From: CBDAPE01 sp965198325
GTDB lineage: Bacteria; Pseudomonadota; Alphaproteobacteria; UBA828; JAPUJA01
Length of the DNA stretch: 64,000 bases
Reading direction: 5' to 3'
Assembly: GCA_965198325.1 (NCBI GenBank)
Contig: CBDAPE010000019.1
Span: forward strand, 248,001-312,000
Shown: positions 1-8,699 of the stretch, in pieces
Layout: the number at the start of each line of letters is the position of its first letter
Numbering within the stretch: the stretch's first letter is position 1
The notes under the pieces: generated by a model
What the model was told of the DNA's origin: nothing
What the model saw: the letters and a program-made list of their open reading frames with translations, nothing else
Database searches by the model: none
Program-made: the position numbers and the translations under genes

Positions 1-629
1 TTCACGACCACGCCGTCGGCGCCGTACCACACCGCGCCTTCGCGCTGATCCGAGCCGTCGGGTGTGCCGTAGATGACGTCGAGGCGCCGGACGGGAAGGC
101 TTTGCCCCTCGATCGCGAGGGTCTCCGTGACAGGCGCGCCCGTCGTGAACACCTTGGTACGACCCTTCAGCGGGTTGAGCAGACGGCCCCGGGTCAGCGC
201 CGCCTCGCACCAGACGGTCCAGGACAGCAGGGTCGCATCGATTTGCGCCGGCGGGTCGCCCTCTTTTTCCAGCAGCAACGCCTCGCCGTCGGGCTCGACG
301 ACGACGACATGCTCGCGCCCGTTGTCCACGGTGCGCCCGGCGAAGCGTTCGAATGCGCCGTCGCGCCAGATCTCTTCCGAGTCGTGGCGGTAGTCGAGGA
401 CCGGGATGAAGAAAAGCGCACGCACCTCGATCTCGATCTGCGTGCGGATGACCGTGGCGCCCGGCTCTTCGGCGACGGCGATGGCCAGCCGACCTACCTC
501 GTCGCCTTCGTGATAGACGCGATAGCGGAATTCGCCGGGAGGCGGTGCACAGGCCGGATCATCGGCCGCGGTCGGGTGCCCGGTCCAGAGCACGGCCAAC
601 AGCGCAGCCGCGACGATCGTAACGCGCAT
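1..629 (-). CDS. DUF6134-family secreted protein, C-terminus cut by window edge
   Basis: The reverse-strand frame starts at the ATG at 629 and runs off the left edge, so about 209 residues are visible. The first ~22 residues (MRVTIVAAALLAVLWTGHPT...) form a signal peptide. The mature part begins near ADDPACAPP and continues as a beta-rich protein with segments GEFRYRVYHEGDEVGRLAIA and DYRHDSEEIWRDGAFERF. This pattern of short basic and acidic strands is what I associate with DUF6134, a periplasmic family of unknown role. The stop of the M24 gene at 644 lies only 14 bases upstream of this start, so the two are probably co-transcribed. No catalytic motif is evident. The family assignment is from memory of the sequence pattern; the signal peptide and reading frame are seen directly. 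Confidence 0.6.
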   Translation of the reverse strand, partial: MRVTIVAAALLAVLWTGHPTAADDPACAPPPGEFRYRVYHEGDEVGRLAIAVAEEPGATVIRTQIEIEVRALFFIPVLDYRHDSEEIWRDGAFERFAGRTVDNGREHVVVVEPDGEALLLEKEGDPPAQIDATLLSWTVWCEAALTRGRLLNPLKGRTKVFTTGAPVTETLAIEGQSLPVRRLDVIYGTPDGSDQREGAVWYGADGVVV

Positions 630-643
630 CGCGGCAACCGCTC

Positions 644-1807
644 CTAGACCATCTCGAGGGCGACATCGCCGCCGCCCACGAGCATATGCAGGCCCGCCTC
701 GTCGAGCGCGTAGGTCCCGCCTTGGATGATGCCGATCGCTTCGTTTTCGAGCTCGAGACAGGCGTGCAGCACGAACACCATGCCCGGCGCAAGCCGCTGT
801 TCGATGCCCCGGGTAATCTGCAGGGTTTCGAGCCAGATCGGCGGGTAGGCGATGCCGACGCCGTAGCCGAAGCGCATCATCGCGGCGCCCTCCAGACCGG
901 CGGCCCGCAGGGGCTCGAGCGAAGCCTCCTCGACCTCCGCCACGGGCGTCCCCGGCCGGACCGCGGCAATGCTGGCCGCGAGCGACGCCCGGGCCAGCTC
1001 GTAGATCTCGCGAACCCGCGGGCCCGGCTCGCCCGCGGCCAGGCTGTGTATCGCGACGGCGTGATAGCGCGCGGCAACCCCGGCAAACTCGAGATGAACC
1101 GGATCGCCCGGCTCGATGACCCGCTCCCGGGGCGTCGCGTGACCGCCGGGAGTACGCGGGCCGGTCGCGAGCTCCGTCGGGATCGCCTCGTAGTCGCTGC
1201 CCGCACCCCGCACGGCGCCCTCGACGGCAGCTGCCAGGGCGATCTCGGTGATCCCTGGGCGAAGCACCGCCCGTGCCGCGGCAAGACCGGCTCGCGCAAA
1301 GCCCGCCGCCTGTTTCAGATAGGCGAGCTCCCGGGGTAATTTGATCAGGCGCAACGCGCCGAGAAGCTCCGTTCCGTCGACGAGCTCGGCGGGCGCGAGC
1401 GCATCGGCCAGGGCCTGACCGTACCCGAACGGAAGGGCGGCGGATTGAGGCTCGACGGCGAGGCGACCCCCGCCAAGTCCTTTTTTCCGCGCGACCTCCC
1501 CGATCAGCGCGGCTGCATCGTCGCGATGAAGATGATAGCTGCGGATATCGTCGAGCCAGCAGGTCTCGATGGCCAGGGGCAAATCGACGTCGCGCAGGAT
1601 CAGGGTCGGCGGCTCGTCGGCGGCGCTGAACAGTAGGGCCTGGGGGCTGTTGACCGCCACCCAGGCGTCGTAGCCCGAGAGGTAGTAGAGCGTTTCGGGC
1701 GCGATGGCGAGCGCGCCGGCGATCCCCGCTCCGGCCAGCGCCTCGCGCGCCCGGGCGAAGCGCGCCGCATGCTCGGCGGCGGGAAACGCGGCGTAGCGCG
1801 GTGTCAT
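644..1807 (-). CDS. M24-fold (creatinase / ectoine hydrolase-like) hydrolase lacking metal ligands
   Basis: 387 residues with the two-domain creatinase/aminopeptidase architecture: an N-terminal creatinase domain (about 10-150) and a C-terminal pita-bread domain (about 160-385). In metal-dependent M24 peptidases two Asp, one His and two Glu bind the metals. Here the first Asp region reads GDPVHLEFAG, the second reads RYHAVAIHS, the His region reads FGYGVGIAYPP, and the first Glu region reads VFVLHACLE. At least the second Asp, the His and a Glu are therefore replaced. The RYHA and GIAYPP signatures resemble creatinase and ectoine hydrolase DoeA, which work without metal on C-N bonds of small compounds. 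The substrate is unknown. It lies downstream of ferredoxin and its reductase on the same strand, which may mean a shared catabolic operon. Pita-bread fold is confident; exact reaction is not. Confidence 0.75.
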   Translation of the reverse strand: MTPRYAAFPAAEHAARFARAREALAGAGIAGALAIAPETLYYLSGYDAWVAVNSPQALLFSAADEPPTLILRDVDLPLAIETCWLDDIRSYHLHRDDAAALIGEVARKKGLGGGRLAVEPQSAALPFGYGQALADALAPAELVDGTELLGALRLIKLPRELAYLKQAAGFARAGLAAARAVLRPGITEIALAAAVEGAVRGAGSDYEAIPTELATGPRTPGGHATPRERVIEPGDPVHLEFAGVAARYHAVAIHSLAAGEPGPRVREIYELARASLAASIAAVRPGTPVAEVEEASLEPLRAAGLEGAAMMRFGYGVGIAYPPIWLETLQITRGIEQRLAPGMVFVLHACLELENEAIGIIQGGTYALDEAGLHMLVGGGDVALEMV

Positions 1808-1858
1808 CCGGCCTCCTTCGGCTCCGGCGCCCCGCCGGCCATCCCGCCCGCGCCCCGC

Positions 1859-2176
1859 CTACTCCTCGGGCGCGAGGGTCACCCGGATGCCGTCGAGCGC
1901 ATCGGAATATTCGATCTGGCAGCTCAGCCGCGATGCCGGCTTGTCATAGCCCGGCGCGTCCTGGACCAGATCGACCTCTTCCTCGTCGGGCGGCTCGAGC
2001 TTGGCGAGCCAGGCGGCATCGACGTAGACGTGGCAGGTCGCGCAGGCGCAGCAGCCGCCGCACACCGCCTCGACCTCCATGTCGTTGTCCTTGAGGTTCT
2101 CCATCAGGCTGAGCCCGGTCTCACCCTCGAAGACATGCTCGCCGCCATCCCGGTCGATACAGGTTATCGTTGCCAC
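1859..2176 (-). CDS. 2Fe-2S ferredoxin (adrenodoxin/putidaredoxin type)
   Basis: 105 residues, the usual size for a plant/vertebrate-type [2Fe-2S] ferredoxin. The cluster ligands are visible in CGGCCACATCHVYV (residues about 39-52, C-x5-C-x2-C spacing possible within the Cys-rich loop) with the fourth Cys in RLSCQIEYSDAL near residue 88. The C-terminal IRVTLAPEE is typical of putidaredoxin/adrenodoxin relatives that carry electrons from an FAD reductase to a P450 or Rieske oxygenase. The gene for just such a reductase ends 44 bases upstream on the same strand. No oxygenase is in the immediate neighbourhood, so the terminal acceptor is unknown. Confidence 0.85.
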   Translation of the reverse strand: MATITCIDRDGGEHVFEGETGLSLMENLKDNDMEVEAVCGGCCACATCHVYVDAAWLAKLEPPDEEEVDLVQDAPGYDKPASRLSCQIEYSDALDGIRVTLAPEE

Positions 2177-2220
2177 GCGCTCGAGTCCTTCCCGCTATTC
2201 CTTGCCGGTGCCGACTGCGC

Positions 2221-3444
2221 CTACGCCGCGACCGATTCGATCAACGGCAGGGCGGGATCGGCAAGTCGGGCCGGATCGAGCCGGGCGGCCGCGCCGATCA
2301 ATTTGCGTGCCTGCATGAAATCCTTGCTGTGATTGATCGCATCGAGCGCAATCAGCGCACCGTCCTTCAGATAGGCGGCGGAGAACTTCACCTCGCCGGG
2401 CGTCTCGCGCACCACGACCTGATCGGCGTCCTCGGAGATGCCTGCAATCTGGATCTTGAGATCGAACTGGTCCGACCAGAACCAGGGCACCTCGTCGTAG
2501 GCCTCGGGCGCACCGCAAATCGCGAGCGCGGCCGCCTTTGCCTGGCCCATCGCGTTCTGGACGCATTCGAGCCGCATTCGCCGGCCATAGCGCGCGTTCG
2601 GATGGTTTGTGACATCGCCCGCCGCATAGATGTCGGGATCCGAGGTGCGGCAGAATTCGTCGACCACGATGCCGTTGTCGATCTCCAGCCCGCACGCTTT
2701 GGCCACCTCATCGTTGGGCAGGATGCCGACCCCGACGATCGCGAGATCCACCGGCAAGGTCGTGTCGTCGGCAAGCCGCACTGCGGCGAGCCGCTCGTCG
2801 CCCGCGAAACCCGCGACGCCCGCGCCTGTCCGGATATCGACACCCTGCTCCCTGTGATAGGCGGTGATATAGGCGGAGACCTCGGGTGCGACGACACGAG
2901 CCATGACGCGGTCGAGAACTTCGAGCACGGTCACGTGACAGCCAAATTTACGCGCCGTCGCGGCGACCTCGAGACCGATATAGCCGCCGCCGACGACAAC
3001 CACCTCGTGAGCCTCTTCAAGATCGGCTTTGAGCGCCAGCGATTCACCGATCGTGCGCAGGTAGTGAACGCCGGAAAGCTCGACGCCGGGCATCTCGAGT
3101 GTCCGGTTGAGCGAGCCGGTCGCAAGCAGAAGCTTGCCAAAGCCGATGTCTTCACCGCCATCGAGTTGCACACTCTTGGCGGTCCGATCGATTGCTTCGA
3201 CCCGCACGCCGCGCCTCAGATCGATCTCCTTGTCGGCATAAAACTCCGGCTTACGCAGAAAGGTTCGCTCGAGCTCGATTTCGCCGGCAAGCATCGCCTT
3301 GGACAATGGCGGGCGCTCGTAAGGCACGTAGGGCTCCTCGCCGAGCAGGCGTATGAGGCCTTCGAAACCCTTGCTTCGCAGGGTCGCCGCCGCCTGGCCG
3401 CCGGCATGACCGGCGCCGACGATGACCACCGCGTCGTCGCTCAT
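2221..3444 (-). CDS. FAD/NAD(P)-dependent ferredoxin reductase
   Basis: 407 residues, the normal length for BphA4/putidaredoxin reductase-type flavoproteins. An N-terminal FAD Rossmann motif (VIVGAGHAGGQAAATLR, residues about 6-22), a central NAD(P)H-binding motif (VVVVGGGYIGLEVAATAR, about 147-165) and the second FAD motif (DIYAAGDVTNH, about 270-280) are all present. The C-terminal domain with PWFWSDQFDLKIQIAG is the signature of this group (W-SDQ). It should transfer electrons from NADH to the adjacent ferredoxin at 1859-2176. A divergent 190-bp gap separates it from the nitronate monooxygenase gene at 3634. The start at 3444 (MSDDAVVIVGAG) puts the FAD motif at the expected place. Confidence 0.9.
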   Translation of the reverse strand: MSDDAVVIVGAGHAGGQAAATLRSKGFEGLIRLLGEEPYVPYERPPLSKAMLAGEIELERTFLRKPEFYADKEIDLRRGVRVEAIDRTAKSVQLDGGEDIGFGKLLLATGSLNRTLEMPGVELSGVHYLRTIGESLALKADLEEAHEVVVVGGGYIGLEVAATARKFGCHVTVLEVLDRVMARVVAPEVSAYITAYHREQGVDIRTGAGVAGFAGDERLAAVRLADDTTLPVDLAIVGVGILPNDEVAKACGLEIDNGIVVDEFCRTSDPDIYAAGDVTNHPNARYGRRMRLECVQNAMGQAKAAALAICGAPEAYDEVPWFWSDQFDLKIQIAGISEDADQVVVRETPGEVKFSAAYLKDGALIALDAINHSKDFMQARKLIGAAARLDPARLADPALPLIESVAA

Positions 3445-3633
3445 GAGCCTGTCCGCCGGGCACGGTTCGGCGTCACCCCGTCAATAGCATTCATCGGATG
3501 GATCTCGGCCGGTTTCCTTGAATTGGCCGCTAATGTAAGGCGGCGGGCGGGTTTTGCAAGCAGGCTTGTCGACACCCCTGCTCCGGGGCACCATGGGTGA
3601 ACCAACCGCCCGCCGCTTGCCGGAGGCCCCTTC

Positions 3634-4593
3634 ATGGCGTTCAAGACCCCCGTGACCGAACTTTTCGAGATCGAGCACCCCGTTCTGCTCGCCCCGATGG
3701 CCCTGGCCTCGGGCGGCGCGCTCGCTGCGGCGGTCTCGAAAGCCGGCGGGCTCGGCCTGATCGGCGGCGGCTATGGTGATGCGAGGCAGCTTGAAGACGA
3801 GTTCGCCGCCGCCGGTAATGTCCGGGTCGGCGTCGGCTTCATTACCTGGAGCCTCGCCAAACAGCCCGCGCTGCTCGATCAGGCCCTCAGTCATGCCCCG
3901 GCGGCGATCATGCTCTCGTTCGGCGATCCCCGGCCGTTTGCCGGCGCCATCAAGGCCGCGGGCGCCAAGTTGATCTGCCAGGTCCAGAGCGTGCGCGGGG
4001 CGCAGACGGCAGCCGAAGCGGGCGCGGACGCAATCGTTGCCCAAGGGGCCGAGGCCGGCGGCCATGGTGCGAGCCGCGGCACGCTCGGGCTCACGCCCGC
4101 CGTGGTCGACGAGGTCCCGTCCATCCCCGTGCTGGCGGCGGGCGGAATCGCCGACGGCCGGGGTCTCGCCGCGGCTCTGATGCTGGGCGCCGCGGGCGCC
4201 CTCGTCGGCACGCTGTTTCTCGCCACTCCCGAATGCCTGTGGCCCGAGAGCTTCAAGGACCGGGTGGTCAAGGCCCGGGGCGACGATACGGTGCGCACCA
4301 GCGTGTTCGACCGGCTGCGCGGCATCGACTGGCCGGCGGACTATACCGGCCGGGCAATCCGCAACGCGACCTTCGAGCGCTGGCTGCTTCACGAGCGCGA
4401 GCTCTCGCGCATCGTCGATGAGGAGTGCGTGCGCTACGACGCCTCGCCACAAGACGATGCCGAAACCCGGGTCGTCTATGCCGGCGAAGCGGTCGACCAG
4501 ATCGACGCCGTCATGCCGGCGGATGAGCGGCTTGTGCGCCTCGTCGCCGACGCCGAGGCACTGCTCTCGGCCAAGGCGGGTGCGGTGGCCTAA
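3634..4593 (+). CDS. Nitronate monooxygenase (2-nitropropane dioxygenase family)
   Basis: 319 residues forming one FMN-binding TIM barrel. N-terminal HPVLLAPMALASGGALAAAVSKAGGLGLIGGGYGD is the family's flavin-binding start. The middle carries AQGAEAGGHGASRG (about 135-148), containing the conserved His of the nitronate monooxygenases, followed by PVLAAGGIADGRGLAAALMLGAAGALVGTLFLATPE, the phosphate-binding end of the barrel. The enzyme oxidises alkyl nitronates to carbonyl compounds and nitrite using FMN and oxygen. Its last four bases overlap the stop of the convergent SLC13 transporter gene. Substrate may differ from propionate 3-nitronate, since the family includes several oxidases of unknown role. 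Confidence 0.88.
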   Translation: MAFKTPVTELFEIEHPVLLAPMALASGGALAAAVSKAGGLGLIGGGYGDARQLEDEFAAAGNVRVGVGFITWSLAKQPALLDQALSHAPAAIMLSFGDPRPFAGAIKAAGAKLICQVQSVRGAQTAAEAGADAIVAQGAEAGGHGASRGTLGLTPAVVDEVPSIPVLAAGGIADGRGLAAALMLGAAGALVGTLFLATPECLWPESFKDRVVKARGDDTVRTSVFDRLRGIDWPADYTGRAIRNATFERWLLHERELSRIVDEECVRYDASPQDDAETRVVYAGEAVDQIDAVMPADERLVRLVADAEALLSAKAGAVA

Positions 4594-6371
4594 AGCGGCC
4601 AGACGAGCAGGATCAGGGGCACCGCCACGGCAATGATGATCGCCTCGAGCGGCAGGCCCATGCGCCAGTAATCTCCGAAGCGGTAACCGCCCGGACCCAT
4701 GATGAGAGCGTTGTTCTGATGGCCGATCGGGGTCAGGAAGGCGCAACTCGCCCCGATCGCGACCGCCATGAGAAAGCCGTCCGGATTGACCCCGAGACTG
4801 GCCGCCACGCCTAGGGCGATGGGCGCCATGATGACCGCGGTCGCCGCGTTGTTGATGATATCGGACAGCGTCATGGTCACGATCATGACGAGGACGAGCG
4901 CGACGACCGGCGCTGCGTTGCCCGCGATCCAGAGTATCGCGGCAGCGAGGAGGTCGGTCGTGCCGCTCGATTCGAGCGCCACGCCGACGGGCATCAACGC
5001 GCCCATCAGGACGATCACGGACCAGTCGATATTGCGGTAGGCCTCGCGCGGCGTGATAACATTGAGCAACAGCATCGCGAGCGCCGCCAGCGCGAGCGCG
5101 ATGGGCGCAGATACCAGGCCCGCTGCGGCACAGACGATGGCAGCAAGGAACACGCCGACGGCCAGCCACAGTTTTCGCCGCTTGCCGATCTGCAGGTCCC
5201 GCTCCGCCAGGGGCAGCAGGCCAAGGTCGGCGATGATCGCCGGCAACTGCTCGGAATCGCCCTGCACGAGCAGCACGTCGCCGGCCCGGAAGCGGAACGA
5301 CTTCAACCGGCCCCGGGTTGGCCGACCGGCCCGGGAGACGCCGAGCAACTTAACGCCGTAAGAGGTGCGCAGGCGCAAGCCCTGGGCGGTCCGGCCCTCG
5401 GCCGTCGAGCCCGCCATGACGACGGCTTCAGCCAGCCCGACCTCGTCCGAGCGCAAATCCTCGGTGATGTCCTTGCCCTCGTCGGCGAGCGTCAGCCCCA
5501 GGGCATCGACCGCCTTGTCGATCGCCTCGGGGGCCGCCTCGAGAATCAGGATATCGCCCTTCGCCACCCGGCCGCGCCAAGTCGTGCGCAGGATACGCCG
5601 CTCGTCGCGCAGCAGGCCGATGATCTGGGCGTCGACGTCCGTTGCCAGTTCCTCGACCTGACGGAGCGACTTGCCGACGATCTCGGACTCGTCCGTCACG
5701 CGGGCTTCCGTCATATAGTCCTTGATATCGAACAGCTCGTCAGGCGCGCTGCGCTCGCGGCGGGCCTTGGGGATCAGGCCCCAGCCTGCGAGCGCCACGA
5801 ATACCAGCCCGGCAAGCGCCACCGGCGCACCAACCGGCGTAAAGTCGAACATGCCGAACGGCTCGCCCATCACGTCGCCCCGGTAGGTCGCGATGATAAT
5901 ATTGGGCGGCGTGCCGATCAGGGTCAGCAGGCCGCCGAGAATGGCGGCGAAGGAGATCGGCATGAGAATGGCGGCCGGGGTCCGCCCCGCGCTCGCCGCC
6001 GACTTGATCGCCACGGGCATCATCAGGACGAGCGTGCCGACATTGTTGATGAAGCCCGAGAGCAGTGCCGAGACGCCTCCAAGAGCGCCTATATGAACCG
6101 AGGGTCGACCGGTGAGCGGCGCGATGTAGCGAAGCAGCAGATCGACCGCGCCGGCGGTCGAGAATGCCCGGCTGATCACCAGGACGGCGGCGACCGTAAT
6201 GACCGCGGGGTGACCGAAACCGAAAAATGCCTCGCCCGCGGGCACCAACCCGGAAACCACCGCCGCCATCAGGGCGATCAAGGCAACCACGTCGTGGCGC
6301 CAGCGACCCCAGATGAACGGAGCCAGCACGCCGGCGAGAATTGCGAGTGCGGTGATTTGCTCGATGCTCAT
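4590..6371 (-). CDS. SLC13-family permease with paired RCK_C (TrkA-C) domains
   Basis: About 593 residues. An N-terminal set of membrane helices (LAILAGVLAPFIWGRW, VVALIALMAAVVSGLVPAG, and FINNVGTLVLMMPVAIKSA with the family INNVGT loop) is followed by a soluble part at about 205-380 holding two RCK_C/TrkA-C domains (RVTDESEIVGKSLRQVEELA and VMAGSTAEGRTAQGLRLR). A second membrane half follows with the DIINNAATAVIMAPIA motif. This resembles the divalent anion:Na+ symporters fused to TrkA-C domains, often annotated as sulfate permeases. I chose the ATG at 6371 (MSIEQITAL) because GGCGGGAA lies about six bases upstream. An ATG six codons earlier (6389) is also in frame. The ion transported cannot be told from sequence. 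Confidence 0.85.
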   Translation of the reverse strand: MSIEQITALAILAGVLAPFIWGRWRHDVVALIALMAAVVSGLVPAGEAFFGFGHPAVITVAAVLVISRAFSTAGAVDLLLRYIAPLTGRPSVHIGALGGVSALLSGFINNVGTLVLMMPVAIKSAASAGRTPAAILMPISFAAILGGLLTLIGTPPNIIIATYRGDVMGEPFGMFDFTPVGAPVALAGLVFVALAGWGLIPKARRERSAPDELFDIKDYMTEARVTDESEIVGKSLRQVEELATDVDAQIIGLLRDERRILRTTWRGRVAKGDILILEAAPEAIDKAVDALGLTLADEGKDITEDLRSDEVGLAEAVVMAGSTAEGRTAQGLRLRTSYGVKLLGVSRAGRPTRGRLKSFRFRAGDVLLVQGDSEQLPAIIADLGLLPLAERDLQIGKRRKLWLAVGVFLAAIVCAAAGLVSAPIALALAALAMLLLNVITPREAYRNIDWSVIVLMGALMPVGVALESSGTTDLLAAAILWIAGNAAPVVALVLVMIVTMTLSDIINNAATAVIMAPIALGVAASLGVNPDGFLMAVAIGASCAFLTPIGHQNNALIMGPGGYRFGDYWRMGLPLEAIIIAVAVPLILLVWPL

Positions 6372-6452
6372 GACGGTTCCCGCCAGCATGCACCGCGACG
6401 AGCCTTGCCATCAAGCGCCGCCTCACCGGCCCCGACGGCACGGAGAAAGAGG

Positions 6453-6731
6453 TCAGCCGGGATTTTCGGCCTCACGCTCGATCAGCGCTTCGAGTTCGCC
6501 GGCCAGGCAGTCGAACGGATCGCCGGTTTCGGCCTGCCCGTCCACGACCAGCGTCGAGCCCTCGCCAACGACCGTGCGGTAGGGATCGACTCCGATAAGG
6601 GAGTAGCGGCCCAGCCGCTTATCCGACGACGCGCTGTCCAGAAAGATCGCCTAGGGCTCATGCGCGAACGGCGCGAATGCGGCGAACGGATCGAGGTAGG
6701 GAATTTCGACGGCGTGGGCCCTAGCAGACAT
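6453..6731 (-). pseudogene. pabB: N-terminal relic of pabB (aminodeoxychorismate synthase component I)
   Basis: From an ATG at 6731, overlapping the last bases of bioA, the frame reads MSARAHAVEIPYLDPFAAFA and continues with PFAHEP, then a TAG stop, then AIFLDSASSDKRLGRYSLIG, VDPYRTVVGEGSTLVVDGQA and a TGA at 6453. Apart from the TAG this is the first ~90 residues of PabB-type proteins: a short N-terminus, the (F/V)FLDSA segment, and the GRYSxIGxDP motif of the anthranilate synthase I-like N-terminal domain. A full PabB needs about 450 residues; nothing recognisable follows before the SLC13 gene. It is therefore a decayed fragment with both an in-frame stop and a deletion. Its ATG inside the end of bioA suggests a former translationally coupled bioA-pabB pair. 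Confidence 0.65.
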
Positions 6732-8040
6732 CGTCGAGCGCCGCGTCGATTGCATCGAACGCGCGGTGCAACTCGGCGTCGGCGATACAGTAGGGCGGGA
6801 TCAGGTAGACCACGTTGCCCAGCGGGCGAAGCAGCAACCCGCGGTCCATGAAATAGCTCTTAAGTTTCGGCCCGATGGCCGAACCGTAGCCGGCCTCGCC
6901 GCTGGTGACGTCGAACGCCGCGATGGAGCCCAGGACGCGGGGCCGCTCCACATGGGGTTTACCCGCGAGGCCCTGAAAGCGTTCGCGGTAGAGCTGTTCG
7001 ATCCCGGCTACCCGGTCGAGCGACTTCTCCTCCTCGAAGAGGGCGAGCGACGCGAGCCCCGCCGAGCAGCCGATCGGATTGGCGGTGTAGGAATGGCCGT
7101 GGATGAACGCTTCGTCCAGGCCGTCGCCCAGGAACGCCTCGTAGATGCCCTCCCGGCAGACCGTCGCCGCCAAGGGCAGGAACCCGCCCGTCAGGCCCTT
7201 GGCGAGACAAATGATGTCGGGTGTCACGCCGGCCTTCTGGCAGGCGAACATCTCGCCGGTCCGGCCGAACCCCGTCATCACCTCGTCGAAGATGAACAAC
7301 ACGCCCGCGCCCGCGAGCCGGTCTGCGACGGCCCGCAGGAATTCCGGTCGGCACATCTGCATGCCCGCTGCGCCCTGGACCAGGGGCTCGATGATCGCCG
7401 CGACCGTTTCCCCGCCGGTCTCTTCGAGTTGGCGATCGAGCGCGGCCAGGGCGCTCGTTTCCCTGGCCTCGATATCGAGATCGCCTTCCCAGGTTGCCGG
7501 AAACGGAACGATGTCGACCGGAAACATCAGCTCCCGGAAGGGTTCGTAGAAACCGCAGCTCTGGCCGACCGACATCGCGCCCACCGTGTCGCCGTGATAG
7601 CCGCCCGAAAACGCGATATAGCGGCCCCGGCTGGTCTCGCCCCGGTTACGGAAAGACTGAAACGCGATCTTGAGCGCGATCTCGACCGCCGTCGCGCCGT
7701 TATCCGAATAGAACACCCGGGTCAGCTCGGCAGGAAGCAGATCGGTCAGGCGTTTCGCAAGCCTGACGGCAGGCTCGTGGGTAAAGCCCGCGAACATGAC
7801 ATGCTCCAGGTTACCCGCCTGCTCGGCGATCGCCGCTGCAATCTTCGGGTGGCCGTGGCCGTGCATGTTGACCCACCATGACGAGATCAGATCGAGATAC
7901 TCGGTGCCGTCCGCCGCCTTGAGCGTCGCACCTGCGCCGCCAACGACGGTCACGGGATCGGGCGCCGTCTGGGCCTGGGTGAAGGGGTGCCAGAGATATT
8001 GGGCGTCCAGCGCCAGGAGGTCGCGGGGATCGGTGGCCAT
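6721..8040 (-). CDS. bioA: Adenosylmethionine-8-amino-7-oxononanoate aminotransferase
   Basis: 439 residues, full length for BioA. This PLP enzyme converts KAPA to 7,8-diaminopelargonate with S-adenosylmethionine as amino donor. N-terminal LWHPFTQAQ, SSWWVNMHGHGHP (residues about 53-65), YHGDTVGAMSVG (about 148-159) and FDEVMTGFGRTG (about 251-262) are family signatures. The Schiff-base lysine is K281 in CLAKGLTGGFLPL. It is the third gene of a bioF-bioD-bioA run on the minus strand with an 11-base gap to bioD. Its 3' end overlaps the start of a pabB relic. Confidence 0.96.
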   Translation of the reverse strand: MATDPRDLLALDAQYLWHPFTQAQTAPDPVTVVGGAGATLKAADGTEYLDLISSWWVNMHGHGHPKIAAAIAEQAGNLEHVMFAGFTHEPAVRLAKRLTDLLPAELTRVFYSDNGATAVEIALKIAFQSFRNRGETSRGRYIAFSGGYHGDTVGAMSVGQSCGFYEPFRELMFPVDIVPFPATWEGDLDIEARETSALAALDRQLEETGGETVAAIIEPLVQGAAGMQMCRPEFLRAVADRLAGAGVLFIFDEVMTGFGRTGEMFACQKAGVTPDIICLAKGLTGGFLPLAATVCREGIYEAFLGDGLDEAFIHGHSYTANPIGCSAGLASLALFEEEKSLDRVAGIEQLYRERFQGLAGKPHVERPRVLGSIAAFDVTSGEAGYGSAIGPKLKSYFMDRGLLLRPLGNVVYLIPPYCIADAELHRAFDAIDAALDDVC

Positions 8041-8051
8041 GGTGTAGCGTC

Positions 8052-8699
8052 CTAAAATCCGGATATGCGCGGCGGACTCTTAGCCGCAAGCGTCGCCGCG
8101 TTCAAGTCGTCGATCAACGGCAACTCTCCAATCACGGATACACGACCGTAGGTTTCGATGGCGCGGCGGTTCGACGCGTGGGGCGGACCGTTCATGATCA
8201 CCCCTGCGATGGCCAGGACTCGGGCGCGCAACGCCGCGACGCTCAAAAGGGTATGATTGATTGTGCCCAGGCCGCTGCGCGCGACGACGACGACCGGCAG
8301 TCCCAGCTGGGCAATCAGATCAATCATCAACGCTTCGTCGTTGAGCGGCACGAGAAGGCCGCCTGCACCTTCGACCAGTATAGGGCGGGGCGCATCTGGC
8401 AGGACAAACGCCGCCATGTCGATTGCAATGCCGTCGAGGCGTGCCGATTCGTGAGGCGAGGCGGGCGTCTCGGTCTCGTAAACGGGTGCATGGAAGCGCT
8501 CGTCGGGAAACCCGGTCAGGCGCTGAACGGCTTCGGTATCGGTCTCGCCCTCGAGCCCCGACTGCACGGGCTTCCAATAATCCATGTCGAGGCCGCGCAT
8601 GAGCCATGCGGCAACCACCGACTTGCCGATGTCGGTATCGGTGCCCGAAACGAATAGGCCGCGGGGACCGGCGTCGGTCACGCGGCGCTCCGATGGCAT
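8052..8699 (-). CDS. bioD: Dethiobiotin synthetase
   Basis: 215 residues. BioD closes the ureido ring of dethiobiotin from diaminopelargonate, CO2 and ATP. The P-loop is GTDTDIGKSV (residues about 19-28), and the substrate-binding segment YWKPVQSG follows at about 41-48. VEGAGGLLVPL (about 110-120) is the second conserved motif. The protein is close to the usual 220-240 residues. Its start lies 22 bases inside the 3' end of bioF, so bioF-bioD are translationally coupled. Together with bioA and bioB all four late steps of biotin synthesis are encoded here; no bioC or bioH is in the window. Confidence 0.95.
   Translation of the reverse strand: MPSERRVTDAGPRGLFVSGTDTDIGKSVVAAWLMRGLDMDYWKPVQSGLEGETDTEAVQRLTGFPDERFHAPVYETETPASPHESARLDGIAIDMAAFVLPDAPRPILVEGAGGLLVPLNDEALMIDLIAQLGLPVVVVARSGLGTINHTLLSVAALRARVLAIAGVIMNGPPHASNRRAIETYGRVSVIGELPLIDDLNAATLAAKSPPRISGF

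Noticed and set aside
3481..5169. 562-codon minus-strand frame
   Set aside because: It covers the nitronate monooxygenase gene in antisense and part of the transporter in another frame; composition is typical of a GC-rich shadow.
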